Part shown: piece by piece, positions 25,135-36,041 of the stretch
How positions within the stretch are numbered: position 1 is the stretch's first letter
Layout of the letters: each line of letters opens with the position of its first letter
Origin: Aporrectodea caliginosa
Taxonomy: Eukaryota; Annelida; Clitellata; Crassiclitellata; Lumbricidae
DNA length: 64,000 nucleotides
Assembly: GCA_020284085.1 (NCBI GenBank)
Contig: JACEVL010000208.1
Span: 872,501 to 936,500, forward strand
Direction: 5' to 3'
Notes under the pieces: generated by a model
Told to the model about the DNA's origin: nothing
Databases searched by the model: none
Seen by the model: the letters and a program-made list of their open reading frames with translations, nothing else
Program-made: the position numbers and the translations under genes

Positions 25135-25310
25135 TCAGTCTCGGCATATGAGGGCGGGTGGCCAGTCATCTCCCTAGCCATCTGATCTTCCCACCAACAG
25201 TGTATACAGTCAGTGTACTCATTATAGCTGAGTTGGCTAAGGCACCCCACTAGACCATCGCTCACCTCATCATGTGAATGAAAGAGTAAATCTCATACAT
25301 ACAGATTCTT
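25135..25310. repeat. SINE-like interspersed repeat, copy 1
   Basis: The segment TCTCGGCATATGAGGGCGGG ... ACAGTGTATACAGTCAGTG ... CTCATTATAGCTGAGTTGG matches the segment at about 38262-38355. In copy 2 a tRNA-like box lies next to it; here that part is shortened (CCACTAGACCATCGCTCACC). Confidence 0.5.
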
Positions 25311-25360
25311 ACCATGTTAAAAGAATTTACAGTGCATGTTGATTTATAAAAAAAGTATCT

Positions 25361-25960
25361 ATGCCAACAACAACTTACCGCTTAGATGTGACGCGAATGT
25401 CTTCTACAAAGATTTTGGATGTAACCATACAGGAGGATCTTTCCGCATCCTCCCATGTTGAAGAGATCTTAGGAGGATGCTCTGGCTGGCTACATGTGCT
25501 GCATGTGCGTAGAGCACACGGAATGCCTGAAACTGCTCTCCACATGGTTGCGGCAGCTCTACGCTGCCCTGGCAAGGTGAGGTCTCACTTCTGCTGACAA
25601 CCGGACCAGACTCTCGAGACATCTGACTCAAATGAAGAGAATGGGCTTCCTCCCTATGGCTTCGCCAAGGGGTTGAGGTCAGAGCGGAGTGGCTGAGGAT
25701 CGTCTGTTGTTGATGGTCATCTGGAGCCGCTCGCACATGTTGTATCGAATATTCCCTCCAAAGGTCAGATGTCAGTACAATCTGAGTCCGAGCCACACGA
25801 CTTTGTTTTACCAACTAAGTACAAACACATAATATATTAGTTTTACTACCTTTTAATATCAAACAGACTTACAATTTCTTTCTTCCTTACGGCATAACTG
25901 TAGTATTTACCTGGTTGCAGTCTGTCAACCGGTTTATTGAATAAACGAAAGTTGTTACTA
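25361..25960 (+). mobile_element. LINE reverse-transcriptase C-terminal fragment
   Basis: The frame 25361-25597 reads KILDVTIQEDLSASSHVEEI, the post-YADD segment of CR1/jockey-group proteins, then RRAHGMPETALHMV. After a frameshift, 25590-25830 gives DNRTRLSRHLTQMKRMGFLP and HMLYRIFPPKVRCQYNLSP, the usual 'H.L...PP....YNL..R.H' terminus. The 3' part (about 25905-25950) carries TTGCAGTCTGTCAACCGGTT and AATAAACGAAA, a terminus repeated at 59775 and 63480. The copy is frameshifted and dead. Confidence 0.65.
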
Positions 25961-26476
25961 ACAGTTACAAGGGATCTGTCGACTGATAAGTGCAACCATA
26001 GCAATCCAACAAGTGGCAGCTTCTTGCACATAAATGAAAAATATTTGATCTGAAATTGATATGCAGCTTTCTTTTAAAACTCATGTAATTACCTTTTCTC
26101 CATACAGTGTATGCCATTATATGAACAGATATACAAGACTCTTGCAAAAAAGGACCACTTACAAATAAATAAATTAACATAAAATTCTAGGATAAATTCT
26201 AATTGCCTGGCAATTTCTCTTGCAAAAACTTTACCTACAAAATATTTAAAAACAACATTTTGAGCAAAATTGCTACATAATTACATTCTATTGTGGCTCT
26301 AGTAAAGTATTCGTCTGTCCACATCGCTCTGAAGTTTTACAATACTTCGTAAACCTCATCGTGATTACAGTTCGTCTCCAGCACACAGTCCAGTTTCAGC
26401 TTTATACTCTTCTCTCCTACACAATACACAAATGCATAGAGAAATACAGGTTTCCGTTTACAGTTGTAATAAGAAA

Positions 26477-26683
26477 TCACCTACTTATCAGGTAAACGCC
26501 ATAAATATTATAACAATACTTGAAAGGGCAAGCACTCACAGGATACCATGCAATCTGGAACCCGATTACGCCTCCATCCTTTTGGCAATTAATGGGAACA
26601 CAATGTTGGAATTCTATGATTAGGTTGAGATCAAATAATCTGTCATAACTGATAAATCTTTGACCTTGAGTTTCTGTGTCCAA
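26477..26683 (-). other. open frame with coding-like stretch
   Basis: The minus-strand frame contains VPINCQKDGGVIGFQIAWYP followed by VSACPFK, with coding-like composition, but it matches no family I know. It could be an exon downstream of the candidate gene or chance. Confidence 0.15.
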
Positions 26684-26824
26684 AAGCTATGCTCACGACC
26701 GACAAGTCCCATTTGCCATTAAAAATAGTAATAACTTGCATCTTGCATTTACACAGCAAGATAAGAACTAAGTGTTACAAAATAGCAATAGCCTAAGCAA
26801 ATTTCAATACTCCCAAAAATACTT

Positions 26825-27160
26825 AATTTCTGGCAAAAAGATTTTCCATATTAGATAATCTATTATAAATGCACTATACAAATACCTAGTTCAATTCCTA
26901 CAAAAAATTCCCATTTTCATTTTAAATAATACATTGTAAAAATTCTTGAAGAAATCAAACACCTCCATCACTGTCTTCGTGTGCCGTTAGGTACAAAGAA
27001 CCTGAATAAAAAAATTGAAGTTGCTAGTATTAAAAAACAAATTTTCAATGCTCCCAAAATTATGTAATTTCTGACAAAAAGGATTCTCCATCTTAGATAA
27101 TTTATTATAAAAGTACCTGACGAAATCACAAATACCCTGTTCAGTTGTACTGAAAACACT
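26825..27160. repeat. local duplication, about 85 bp, 240 bp apart
   Basis: AATTTCTGGCAAAAAGATT at about 26824-26842 and AATTTCTGACAAAAAGGATT at about 27066-27085 begin two similar stretches that both pass through TTAGATAAT(C/T)TATTATAAA. Confidence 0.5.
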
Positions 27161-29536
27161 GAACCTAGTAAAACAATAATTTCATTGTTGCTCAATACAT
27201 AATTCTGTGCACCGAAATTACCCTTGTCGTCTTTAAGTAATAATTTAAATAGGTTTTGAAGAATTCATTAAACAAATGACCTTCTTCAGTTTCGGTCAAG
27301 AAGGATTCGGTTACTTCGGATGGTGCCACAGACTCTGGAACATAAAAGCGGCAAGTTGCTATTATTTTTAATACATTAAACAGCTCAACAATTTATTGTG
27401 AAAAATTATCATTTCCTAAAGAAGAAGCTAGCTCATTCCATGCAGAGTATCCCATGCTCGTTTGGAAAATTCTAATTGTTATGTATAACTTCTATCATGC
27501 CGATGTCTAATGCACAAAGAATTAACCGATGGCACACCAAGCCAAGCTATAATTGGCACAATATCCATAAGATCAGTCTATAAGTCAGACAGGAAGACAA
27601 AAGAGGACAAGTAATCTGAAAAAGGCAAGTCTGAAGTTGAAAACAAGATAACATAAGAAACTAACTACAACGAACAGATACAGAGAGTACCAAAATCTAG
27701 GTCCAAATTGTTACTTCTGGGAAAAACTCTTAAGCTGAACATCAACTACGCAAATAATTAAAATCCTTTGGTTTTCATGCTATATATTAAATTTATTTAG
27801 AAATAAATTCGATATTAACTGGTTTTGAACTCTGCATGGAATGTCCAGAAACTATAAGATAAAAGCAGAATTTTCACCTGCTGCCTCAAAACCATGAAAT
27901 GCCACTACCTGGATGTGATTGACACCCCTCCACAGTCCACACCATATGAAAAAATGAACTTGCCAAATAAATTAATACAAAATATAACAATGCAACAATT
28001 TCCCAACTACATAGAATTCAAATTTTATTTACCGTAAAATAAAATATACAAAGCAAGTCCCTACAGGTAAAAATTTACACTTAATCTGAAAGGCACAAAA
28101 AGCAGCTTAATCCTTAACAACTTTTGCTGAAAAAAATATGATGAGAAATAAATTCAGGATTACCTGGCATCAAAATCCGACAGCCCGAATCTGCAACAGA
28201 AAGTAGAATTGTAATATTGCTGCCACAAAATCAGGAAATGTCTCCTGCCCATCTCAAACACTCCGACATTATGAGTGAGAAACCCTCCCCGACTTAGATA
28301 TGAACTTTTAAAATAATTTAATAAAAATTTAGTATATAATTTTCAAGATGCAATACTATCTGGCTTTACAGCATTAATTTCGTCTAGAACCTAGATAAAA
28401 GACACAAAGTTCCTGTGAATAAAATGAAGAACTGGATTTTAATGCAAAGGGCTGAAACAGTTTTACAATTTTCATTTTGTTATATAGTTATGGAATATGG
28501 AAGCAATGAAATCATTATTATTATAAAGAAATCAACAGTCAGACTCGTACATTTCTGCTATTAAATTATGGAATATGGAAGCAGCAAATCATTATATGAA
28601 GATATCAGCAGTCAGACTTCTGGAGAAGAGAGCCTCTCTAGAAAAACAACATGCTGAACTAAACATTTCTGCCATACAAAATTTTACTTCGTTTGAAACA
28701 GACTTAGGACAATATCTGAATTAAAAACCATTACCTAATTTGAGGTTTGACTCAGACCAGCCAAAAATCTGACAATATGTCCAACATGCAACCGTTCTGA
28801 ATTAAGTCGTTTTTTAACTTCTTGGGCGACTGAAATAGAAAAAACACAAGGATTTACTAAATTAGCACCATTAACTTCCAATCAGTTGATTGACGAGTCA
28901 TCCCTGGTAAACAATTTAACATTGTTATTAATTTACTAGCTTTTATCAAATTAATATTATTATTATATAAGTGTCAGCATTTCAGTCTGTGAAATTTTAA
29001 ACTATTAAATCACTGGTAAAGTATTCAATTCAAATTCAATAAACTCAAACTCAATTAAAAATAGTGAGTTTTTAGGCATTTCTTTAAATTTTTCCAGAAA
29101 ACAACCTCACTTTAAGTGCTTTAACTAAAACACTTACTTTAGTTCATAAAGTCATTAAAATAAAAATGACCTAATGACATTAAACTCAAAATTACCTAAT
29201 GACAGACACATTGACTTGTCTGCTTCACTAAACAGTATGATACACCATTCTGTAATAAAAAATATAAAGCTTTTTAATCTGTTGAACTCCAAAAATACAA
29301 TTTACATAGCATCATCAGCTGCAAGCTACTTCTAGGCTGCATTACCCTATGCTATGCCTGCCAATGCCTGAAGTGTCCCGAGTAAGAGACACTAGAAATA
29401 ACTAGCTACTGATGATAAATTGTCATAATCACAACAACAAACATAATTTAGCTAAAAGTAATTACAATGACAATTACCAAACTCCAGAGTTGTGGAGGGG
29501 TCTTGACGAATGCTATGGGCTCAATTTCTGAAGCAG
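26955..29536 (-). CDS. candidate gene of short phase-1 exons (uncertain)
   Basis: On the minus strand, five pieces with pyrimidine-rich acceptors can be joined without a stop: 29536-29483 (54 nt), 28829-28758 (72 nt), 28190-28164 (27 nt), 27334-27281 (54 nt) and 27001-26955 (47 nt, ending TGA). Each begins with two bases that complete a codon; the inner exons are multiples of three, so all introns are phase 1. Peptide pieces include ASEIEPIAFVKTPPQLW, AQEVKKRLNSERLHVGHIVR, SGCRILMP, SVAPSEVTESFLTETEE and SLYLTAHEDSDGGV. I recognise no domain. The donors after exons 1, 2 and 4 are weak (GTTTGG, GTCTGA, GTCATT) and I chose them to keep the frame. No first exon is identified; 29990-29943 (ATG to AAG, then GTAGGA) is a possible start exon but its phase does not fit. 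The area is largely free of recognisable transposons, which favours a real gene. Confidence 0.25.
28487..28620. repeat. tandem duplication of about 75 bp
   Basis: TATGGAATATGGAAGCA, AAATCATTAT and AGTCAGACT appear in the same order at about 28489-28546 and 28567-28619. Confidence 0.6.
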
Positions 29537-29639
29537 CTGTAACAGAAATATAAAGCTTTTAAATTTATTGGAAATAAACTAGCAAGTACTACCATTTATT
29601 TATTCCATCAGCATTGATCTGTAGGCCTAAGGTAGGCCT

Positions 29640-29760
29640 AAAGATGGCCAATTTACATACAAATATGCACAGCATACAAATATGCATATTTATATACAAT
29701 ATGCAATTTACATACAAATATGCACAATTGCACATACATACAAATATACACAGATCTGTT
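29640..29760. repeat. minisatellite of CATACAAATATGCA units
   Basis: The unit CATACAAATATGCA recurs with variable spacing between about 29655 and 29750. A double TAGGCCTA lies just upstream (29622-29629 and 29633-29640). Confidence 0.7.
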
Positions 29761-30094
29761 AACATAAGGCAAGCATCACACAGCTGTGCAATTTAAAACG
29801 ATCAAACTGATCATACTTATAGATTTCCAGCAGTTGATTGAAAAGATTAAGAATTTCACATTTCTATATAAGAATCAATTATTAATATTTATATTAATAT
29901 CAAATTAGTTGATCGGACTAAATCCTACCTTAGCATTCAAAGCCATGCACCCGTGCTTCGATATCAAAGTCTTCATTTTGTCGGCAAGCAGGCAAACGTT
30001 TGACACAAGTTCTGTTTCTCAACCTAAAACAATATTTGTGATGCACATATAAAAACATTATACTTATTTATCAGGCATCAATCACAAACACACC

Positions 30095-30465
30095 AAGTAA
30101 ATAATTAATTAATTAAGTAGCCTTTATTTGCATCTGCACATCCATTACATTGTATACAACGAGTACATACAGGCCTATATTTGAAATAAACTAAAACTAT
30201 AACAGGATCAGATAATTCACAACTAAACATACATCGATTAACAAAATTACTTTTAACCAGTTTCCATTTTTCAATTGGTAGCATGAATTTATGAACTGGT
30301 AGACATGGTAGACTGGTAGCCCCGATGACTATGTCGCCCCTGCTGGAACAGTGATTTAAATCCATAAATTTAAATTAATTAAATTAATTTGTAACTGGTA
30401 TTACTGTTTCCTGTAATGAGTTGTGTCAACCTAGTGATTCTTCAATAAACGAATAGCCTATTATT
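30095..30465 (-). repeat. LINE 3' region, reverse orientation
   Basis: Starts with an (AATT)n-type tail at about 30101-30115, then GTAGCCTTTATTTGCATCTG, resembling other reversed LINE ends here (tandem tail followed by CTTTATTGA). The frame 30365-30105 on the minus strand has no family match and probably lies in this 3' region. A separate forward CAATAAACGAAT terminus is near 30442-30453. Confidence 0.35.
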
Positions 30466-30761
30466 ATTAGGCCTACATCTCTTGTTAAGTCACAACTTGT
30501 CTTCACGAAGAGGTGGCAAGAGTTGATCGATGAATGCAGTAGCCGAGGAACCGCGATTTCTAGAATATCGAGCAATCAGCTTTTCCGATTTAACAGAATT
30601 AACGGCATTCTTATAGTATCGTGGTCGGACTTTTCCGATATAGGCCTATCGTATATAATATTTGGTATCTTTTGGCGTCCTTTCATTGGTCGGAAGACTC
30701 GGAACAATACTTCCGACGAGCCTTTTGTTGGCGCTGAGAAATTTTCGAAGTTTTTTCGAAT
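30466..30761. other. no recognised feature
   Basis: Short unique stretch with two TAGGCCTA octamers (30468 and 30641), before the hAT insertion site. Confidence 0.4.
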
Positions 30762-30769
30762 GTTGTAAT

Positions 30770-32155
30770 CAGGGCCGCATTAAGGCTAGTGCGGGCCCGG
30801 TGCTGTGGTAATAGTGTGGGCCCCCCTCTGACAACCACCGGTCCACCATGCACGCACATATTTATAGCATGCTTACTAATGAGTATTAACTGCCTAAAGA
30901 CACAATATAGGCCTACAATTAACGTTACATTACTATCTGCACATCTCGCTCTGTACCATGATCATCAACTCACTTCTACTACTGTATATACATACTAGAA
31001 AAGATATTGTCAGCTTTATTTGCTGCATCATTCACAGTTTGCTTTCACACCAGTCTTTCTATGACTATCCTCCAGCTTAGCGCTGCGTGCACTGTTGGTC
31101 TTGACAAACTGCGCAAAGTGGGTCAGTTCCGCAGAGAGCTAGGTCACTTTCGATGTCCTCTGGATACTTCTCGATGAGAGTCTGAGCAGCTGTCGCCACC
31201 TCAGCTTCAGGCTCAGGGTGAGGTACACCATGTACACTGGCTTCCATGTCACTTGATGTTTCTGCGCCCGTCGCTTCGGCTAAGTCTGTGTCAGACTGAC
31301 ACTGCTGTTTACGAAACATATCAGTCAACTTCGGGATCTTGGACATTAGCGCTTGTGCATCAGCAGACTTTTTCTGCGCTAATTTCCGTTTCTGGAAGCC
31401 AGACGAATGCTGATATGGAGTAAGTCGGTCGCTCATCATTAATACACTTAAGTTCGGCACGTCACCGATGCCAAATCAAATGAGCAAACACGGAGCAGAA
31501 TCAACCGACACAGACAACAGAACGCCAACAACTTGACAACAAGTCACACGACTCACAACGGGAGAATTGTAATATGGTTAACAATCAAAAATGCATAGTG
31601 AATAACACAACTTCATTTGTCTTAGGGTAGGTCTTAAGGCTGCTAGAAATTTGATATACAGCAAACCCAGTTGTCATGCATGAGAACCAGCTAGAATGTG
31701 TGCGGGAGGATAGTTTGATGAAATATGTCTTCTTGATGCTGAAGCTGGCTATGTTGGGAATGGCCCGAATGGGATAATATACAAGGTGCGTCTGATGTGT
31801 GGGGCATATATGACTCAAATATTAGGCATCCGAAGAAAGCATTGACCTACATCATGTAGAGGCTGTCAGGTGCCATCAATCTTACAACCAGCCAGTCGGT
31901 AATCGGTATATCCGATAACCTCTGTGGCTTAAAAGCTGGCACTCTGTTCGTCTGACTGAGGCTACGTCTGAAAATTAATTGGGTCAACTACTTCGTATTT
32001 ATTCATGTAGGCCTAACAGCATTTTTGCTAGATTTAATAATGAGCTAAATATAAGTCCATTAACAAAAGATTTTGTCACTTTCGAAAATGCGGGCCCCTC
32101 AAAACTGCGGGCCCGGTGCTGCAGCACCCTTAGCACCCCCCTTAATGCGGCCCTG
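30770..32155 (-). mobile_element. hAT transposon with transposase N-terminus left
   Basis: The perfect 15-bp TIRs CAGGGCCGCATTAAG and CTTAATGCGGCCCTG are flanked by the perfect 8-bp duplication GTTGTAAT (30762-30769 and 32156-32163). Subterminal GCGGGCCCGGTGCTG occurs at both ends in inverted orientation. The minus-strand fragment at 31077-31460 is from the transposase start, so the 1.4-kb element is an internally deleted derivative. Confidence 0.9.
31077..31460 (-). pseudogene. hAT transposase N-terminal fragment
   Basis: A 127-residue frame. SSGFQKRKLAQKKSADAQAL and SKIPKLTDMFRKQ resemble the N-terminal leader of ZMYM/DUF4371-like hAT transposases ('S.KRK......LL.K.PKLT.FF'). It is followed by an acidic region and IEKYPEDIESDLALC, where the family usually has a short PxDP segment before the zinc-binding domain. 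The zinc-binding, catalytic and dimerisation parts are absent. It lies inside the hAT element at 30770-32155 in the same orientation. Catalytically dead as it stands. Confidence 0.6.
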
Positions 32156-32163
32156 GTTGTAAT

Positions 32164-32357
32164 AGTAGGCCTATACAGGCTGGAGACGTCTATGTTAATC
32201 TTGGATTCGATCATTCATTCGATTACATCGATCCTTGTTTACAAATAAGATTGTTTGGCCCAGTAAAGCTCATGCCACTGATTTTTGTAAAATCTGAACA
32301 GTTTTCGCTTAAATCATGCATAATTTGGGCTACAAACTAAAAATAATCAATTTACGT
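32164..32357. other. no recognised feature
   Basis: Short unique stretch after the hAT target duplication. Confidence 0.4.
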
Positions 32358-32366
32358 TTCCGCTAA

Positions 32367-32696
32367 GGATAAATCTTCTGCGGCGGAAAATTCCGCCGCA
32401 GAAGTAACATTTTCGACACAATTCTGCGGCGGAAGCGCTTTGCGCATGCGCAAACTTCGGCGCATGCGCATTGTTCAAAATGCGGTACTTCCTATAAATT
32501 GGCGTCGTGAGGGTCGGTTAGGGTCAGGTTTGGCCTCGTGAGTGTCGGTTAGGGTCAGGTTAAGCGCTGTGACGGTCGGTTAGGGTCAGTGTTAGGGTTA
32601 GAGTTGTTTTTAGATAAAATGTCCAAAAAAATTCCGCCGCAGAAGTAAATTTTCGCGGGTTGTGTGGCGGCATTTTCCGCCGCAGAAGCACCACGC
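32367..32696. mobile_element. Mutator-like MITE with CCGCCGCAGAAG palindromes
   Basis: Flanked by a perfect 9-bp direct repeat TTCCGCTAA (32358-32366 and 32697-32705). The ends share an inverted CTTCTGCGGCGGAAAAT about 8 bp in; the outermost 8 bases differ. A 30-bp near-perfect palindrome lies at 32375-32404, and two more inverted copies are near 32631 and 32676. The middle (32507-32600) has imperfect repeats of GGTCGGTTAGGGTCAGG. The 9-bp duplication suggests Mutator, and the right end (GCGTG inward) agrees with the element at 47228-48155. Confidence 0.6.
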
Positions 32697-32965
32697 TTCC
32701 GCTAAATATCACATTTCTCAACATCTTTTCCGACGGTCCACTAGTTAGGATAATATTACTTCCTGCTTTAGTGTCAAACAATTCCGATTTTGTTGAACTT
32801 ACGATATCGCAAACGGCGTCCAGCCCTCCGGAAAAACCAAGGCAGAATGAAGTATTATGGAAGGAGGGCAATCGAAGGCATGATGACAAGACAAAACTGC
32901 TCACTTCGATCTCGGCCTCCAGCTTCGATGAAGAGTCAAAGTCGTCTTGCGAGGCAGACTATTAA
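32660..32965 (+). other. unclassified 101-aa open frame
   Basis: Its first part lies in the Mutator-like MITE. The remainder (to SFDEESKSSCEADY) has coding-like composition but matches no known family. It could be an exon fragment or chance. Confidence 0.15.
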
Positions 32966-33173
32966 CGAAGACTAACTACTTTGCAAAAACCAAAGATTTT
33001 AAAATGTTTGACAAAAACTGTCGTAAAGATGGCGTATCGAAGAGGCGACTCCCGTAACTAAGAGAACTCAGAATGACGTCATTTCTCTCACAATTATAAG
33101 GTATGTTTGAAAAAGCTCTTACCTCGGGTACACATCCGTTCAAATAATAATATTATATTTAATATTATATTAA

Positions 33174-34735
33174 TCATTCAATCAATCAATCAGCCGTTTA
33201 TTGAATCAACAACAGTGCGCACAATTAATTAACAATCAGTCATTTAAAAAAATGTTAATCAGCTGATGCCGTCAACAGGACAGCCCTAAAGGATAAAATA
33301 ATCCGCTATTGCAGGGCTGCCCCTTTTCCATATTAGGCCTACATTTACTGATGGCAAGACGATTTTTATGATCATATAGACATAAAAAATTCAACTTAAA
33401 TAACAATGTTAGGGCTAAATCATAGCCAAACAACTAAATAACAAAACATTGCAGTACAAGATTTAAAACAAACAAACAAAATCAAAACAAAACAGATTAT
33501 AATGTTCACAGTTGTACATTATAAACAATCTTAATCTTAACTAAGGTACAATCTATCGAATCATATTCTTTTTATATGTTCAAGAGATAATGTTTCAGTT
33601 GAGCTTTAAATTTAGCCATGTGTAATATATTTATTAAGTTTGGAGGAAGAGATTCCCAAAGTGGTGGACCTGAGCATTTAATTGAGAACTGCTTAGTCCT
33701 GGTTCGTGCCCCTGGGGTTCGATATTTACAGGATGCTCTAGTATCATGTCCATGGATAGCTTCATAGGCGCCGACTCCACAGGGGCAACAGGGACTTTCG
33801 CCCCAGTACTCACCAAGGATCTGGGGCGAGAGTATAGTTTCGCCCCAGTACTTTTTGGCCATTCTGTTACGGGCCGTAAATCACGGGGAGGGAATGGAGG
33901 GAGTTCCCTCCCCACTTCTAAGCTTGGAGAGGGAACGTGATGCAATTCCCTCACCACAAATTTGTCTATGCTTTGTCATTTTTGGCCCAATCTTTGGATG
34001 TTTGGCAGTGGTAATTGCAAATATTATACCGACTCATCAAACGCACTACTGACCAAACACAATGAAACCACGATCGAACAAGAATTGTCTTCAAGCGTTT
34101 GCGGGCATAAGTTCTGTCTTATCTTTTACACGATTACCATAAACATTAAAATGTACGTATGGTGCAGATGATATAAATGTATTTAACATTTACGTTGAAG
34201 ATGATATAAATGTTCCCAATAACTTTAATTGTTTAACCTATAGTGTGTGCTGAACTAATTAACTCAGTATACATGTATAGTGGACTTCTTAATGGAACTA
34301 TATATAGGCCTACACACTGCTAAAGGAGCAGTTTTCCCTCTCCACATTTTTAAACAGATTTACGGCCCGGCGCCCATTCAAAATATCAAAAATCAAAATA
34401 CATAATAAAACTTACTTATTTGTTAGTAGAGGTAGTTAGTTAGTACTACATGTAGCTTGTAGTTACAGAAAGCCGAAATTTTTGTAAGTACTCGTTTAGT
34501 TTTTTTGCCAGTTGAAATGGCTTGAGGAAAGGGGGACTCGGGGAGATGGAAGCCAGGGCAGGATACGCGATGGATCATCCGATCACGGATTCATGGGAAT
34601 GCAATTCTTGCCCCAGGACCTTTAACTAAAAGTCGGCGCCTATGGATAGCTTTGTAGGCCTACACCCTTAATAGCCGCTGGCAGCATTTCTTCTAAACTT
34701 TTGGCTGCTATGTATGCATGCGGCATCATCTACTG
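33174..34735 (-). mobile_element. LINE 3' end and RT C-terminus, split by a hAT element
   Basis: Reverse orientation. An (ATTG)n tail lies at 33175-33193 and the 3' UTR follows to about 33571. The coding end 33754-33572 reads AIHGHDTRASCKYRTPGART, then FSIKCSGPPLWESLPPNLI and FKAQLKHYLL. The frame continues across the hAT insertion (33763-34644) into 34653-34735, giving a typical YKAIHG segment. A TAGGCCTA at 34655-34662 introduces an in-frame TAG there. How far the LINE extends beyond 34735 is unclear. Confidence 0.75.
33763..34644. mobile_element. hAT MITE, CATAGGCGCCGACT ends
   Basis: The perfect 14-bp TIRs CATAGGCGCCGACT and AGTCGGCGCCTATG are flanked by the perfect 8-bp duplication GATAGCTT (33755-33762 and 34645-34652). 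The interior is non-coding. Removing the element restores the LINE frame, which confirms the boundaries. Confidence 0.9.
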
Positions 34736-34865
34736 TAACAATAGTGGCCATATTATTATGGTCAAGGCTAAAAACCAGTAATTTTCACATTTCGCACTTA
34801 TTTTATGCAATCAAAGGACTGAGAACATCATATAACATACTGCGAACTGGTAAATTCTGTGTTTG

Positions 34866-35215
34866 AAGCCATGTATGTGTGCATGTATGTATGTAGCCTA
34901 TGTATGTATGTATACATGTACGTACATGTATTGTATTTATATGCATGAATGTATGTATGTTGCTGCGTATATGTCTATATGTAGATAAGCATGTGTCCGT
35001 TTAGAAATCCCGGAAGCATGTGTGTATGTATGTAGGCATGCATGTATGTACGTAAGTATGTATGGATATGGTGTGCGTGTTTGCATGTATGCATGTAGGT
35101 ATGTATGTATGCATGCATGTATGTATTTATGTATGTGCATAATATGCATGCATGTATGTATGTATGTATGTGCATAATATGTATGCATGTATGTATGTAT
35201 GTGCATAATATGCAA
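34866..35215. repeat. (ATGT)n microsatellite, imperfect
   Basis: About 350 bp of ATGT/GCAT tetranucleotides with interruptions. The His/Tyr/Thr-rich frames on the minus strand (34937-35238) are artefacts. Confidence 0.9.
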
Positions 35216-36041
35216 TGTTTTTTTCTCTCATAAATCAATCCAGTCTCTGCTATCTATTGCCAACACTGAACTTATCCATGTGGCGGAATGGTTTAAGGCT
35301 AATAAACTTTCTCTTAACCTGGGAAAAACTAATTATGTCCTTTTCCGATCTCATCGGAAACCCGTCCCTGCTACTGATTCTATCCTCTCCATTGACAATA
35401 TTCCTATAACTCAAGTCAATTCTTCCAAATTCCTTGGGGTCTACATTGACCAACATTTAACCTGGAATGATCACATAAGTAACATTTCCACTAAGGTTGC
35501 TAAGAACATAGGGATTCTGGCTCGTGTATCCTACCTGTTACCTTCTAGAGTTCTGCATACACTATATTATTCTCTTGTTTACCCTTACTTGACATACTGT
35601 AATATCGCCTGGGCCTCCAATTATTCTTCTCGCCTGAATAGGTTATCTATATTACAGAGACGAGTTGTACGTATTATTGCTGGGAGATCATTGATAACTA
35701 ACACTGCAAGTAGATTTACTATACTACGAATACTTAATATCCCTCAGATAAATAAATTGCAAATCTGTGAATTTATGTATCGCTTCGCCAACAAATCTCT
35801 TCCCCCAATCTTCAGTCGCTACTTCTCAAAGGTCTCTGACACACATTCTCATTATACAAGATCTCTTGATAACTTTGATGGAACCTATGCCCGTACTAAC
35901 ACTCGTTATTTTACCTTAAGATGTGCTGGTCCTTCTGCCTGGAATAACCTACCGAAGTCACTGCGCACTCTTCCGAATCTTGCCCTATTTAAAAAAGAGG
36001 TCAGAGCCTACCTCCTTGACAATAGTCAATGCATTATCTAA
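35187..36041 (+). CDS. LINE reverse transcriptase C-terminal region
   Basis: A 284-residue open frame; the true homology begins at about residue 15, because the ATG lies in the microsatellite. It starts just after the catalytic YADD box: LIHVAEWFKANKLSLNLGKT, then SSKFLGVYIDQHLTWNDHI, the thumb-like region with SLVYPYLTYCNIAW and LQRRVVRIIAG, ICEFMYRFANKSLPPIF, and the terminal AGPSAWNNLPKSLRTLPN with FKKEVRAYLL. This is the layout of CR1/jockey-group LINE ORF2. Apurinic endonuclease and catalytic palm are missing, so it cannot act alone. Intact for 284 codons, hence probably a young insertion. Confidence 0.85.
   Translation: MYVCMCIICNVFFSHKSIQSLLSIANTELIHVAEWFKANKLSLNLGKTNYVLFRSHRKPVPATDSILSIDNIPITQVNSSKFLGVYIDQHLTWNDHISNISTKVAKNIGILARVSYLLPSRVLHTLYYSLVYPYLTYCNIAWASNYSSRLNRLSILQRRVVRIIAGRSLITNTASRFTILRILNIPQINKLQICEFMYRFANKSLPPIFSRYFSKVSDTHSHYTRSLDNFDGTYARTNTRYFTLRCAGPSAWNNLPKSLRTLPNLALFKKEVRAYLLDNSQCII

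Noticed and set aside
32507..32600. Telomeric repeat tract
   Set aside because: TTAGGG occurs only within longer imperfect units inside a MITE, not as a continuous array.
34937..35238. His/Tyr/Thr-rich proteins on the minus strand
   Set aside because: Translations of the ATGT microsatellite.
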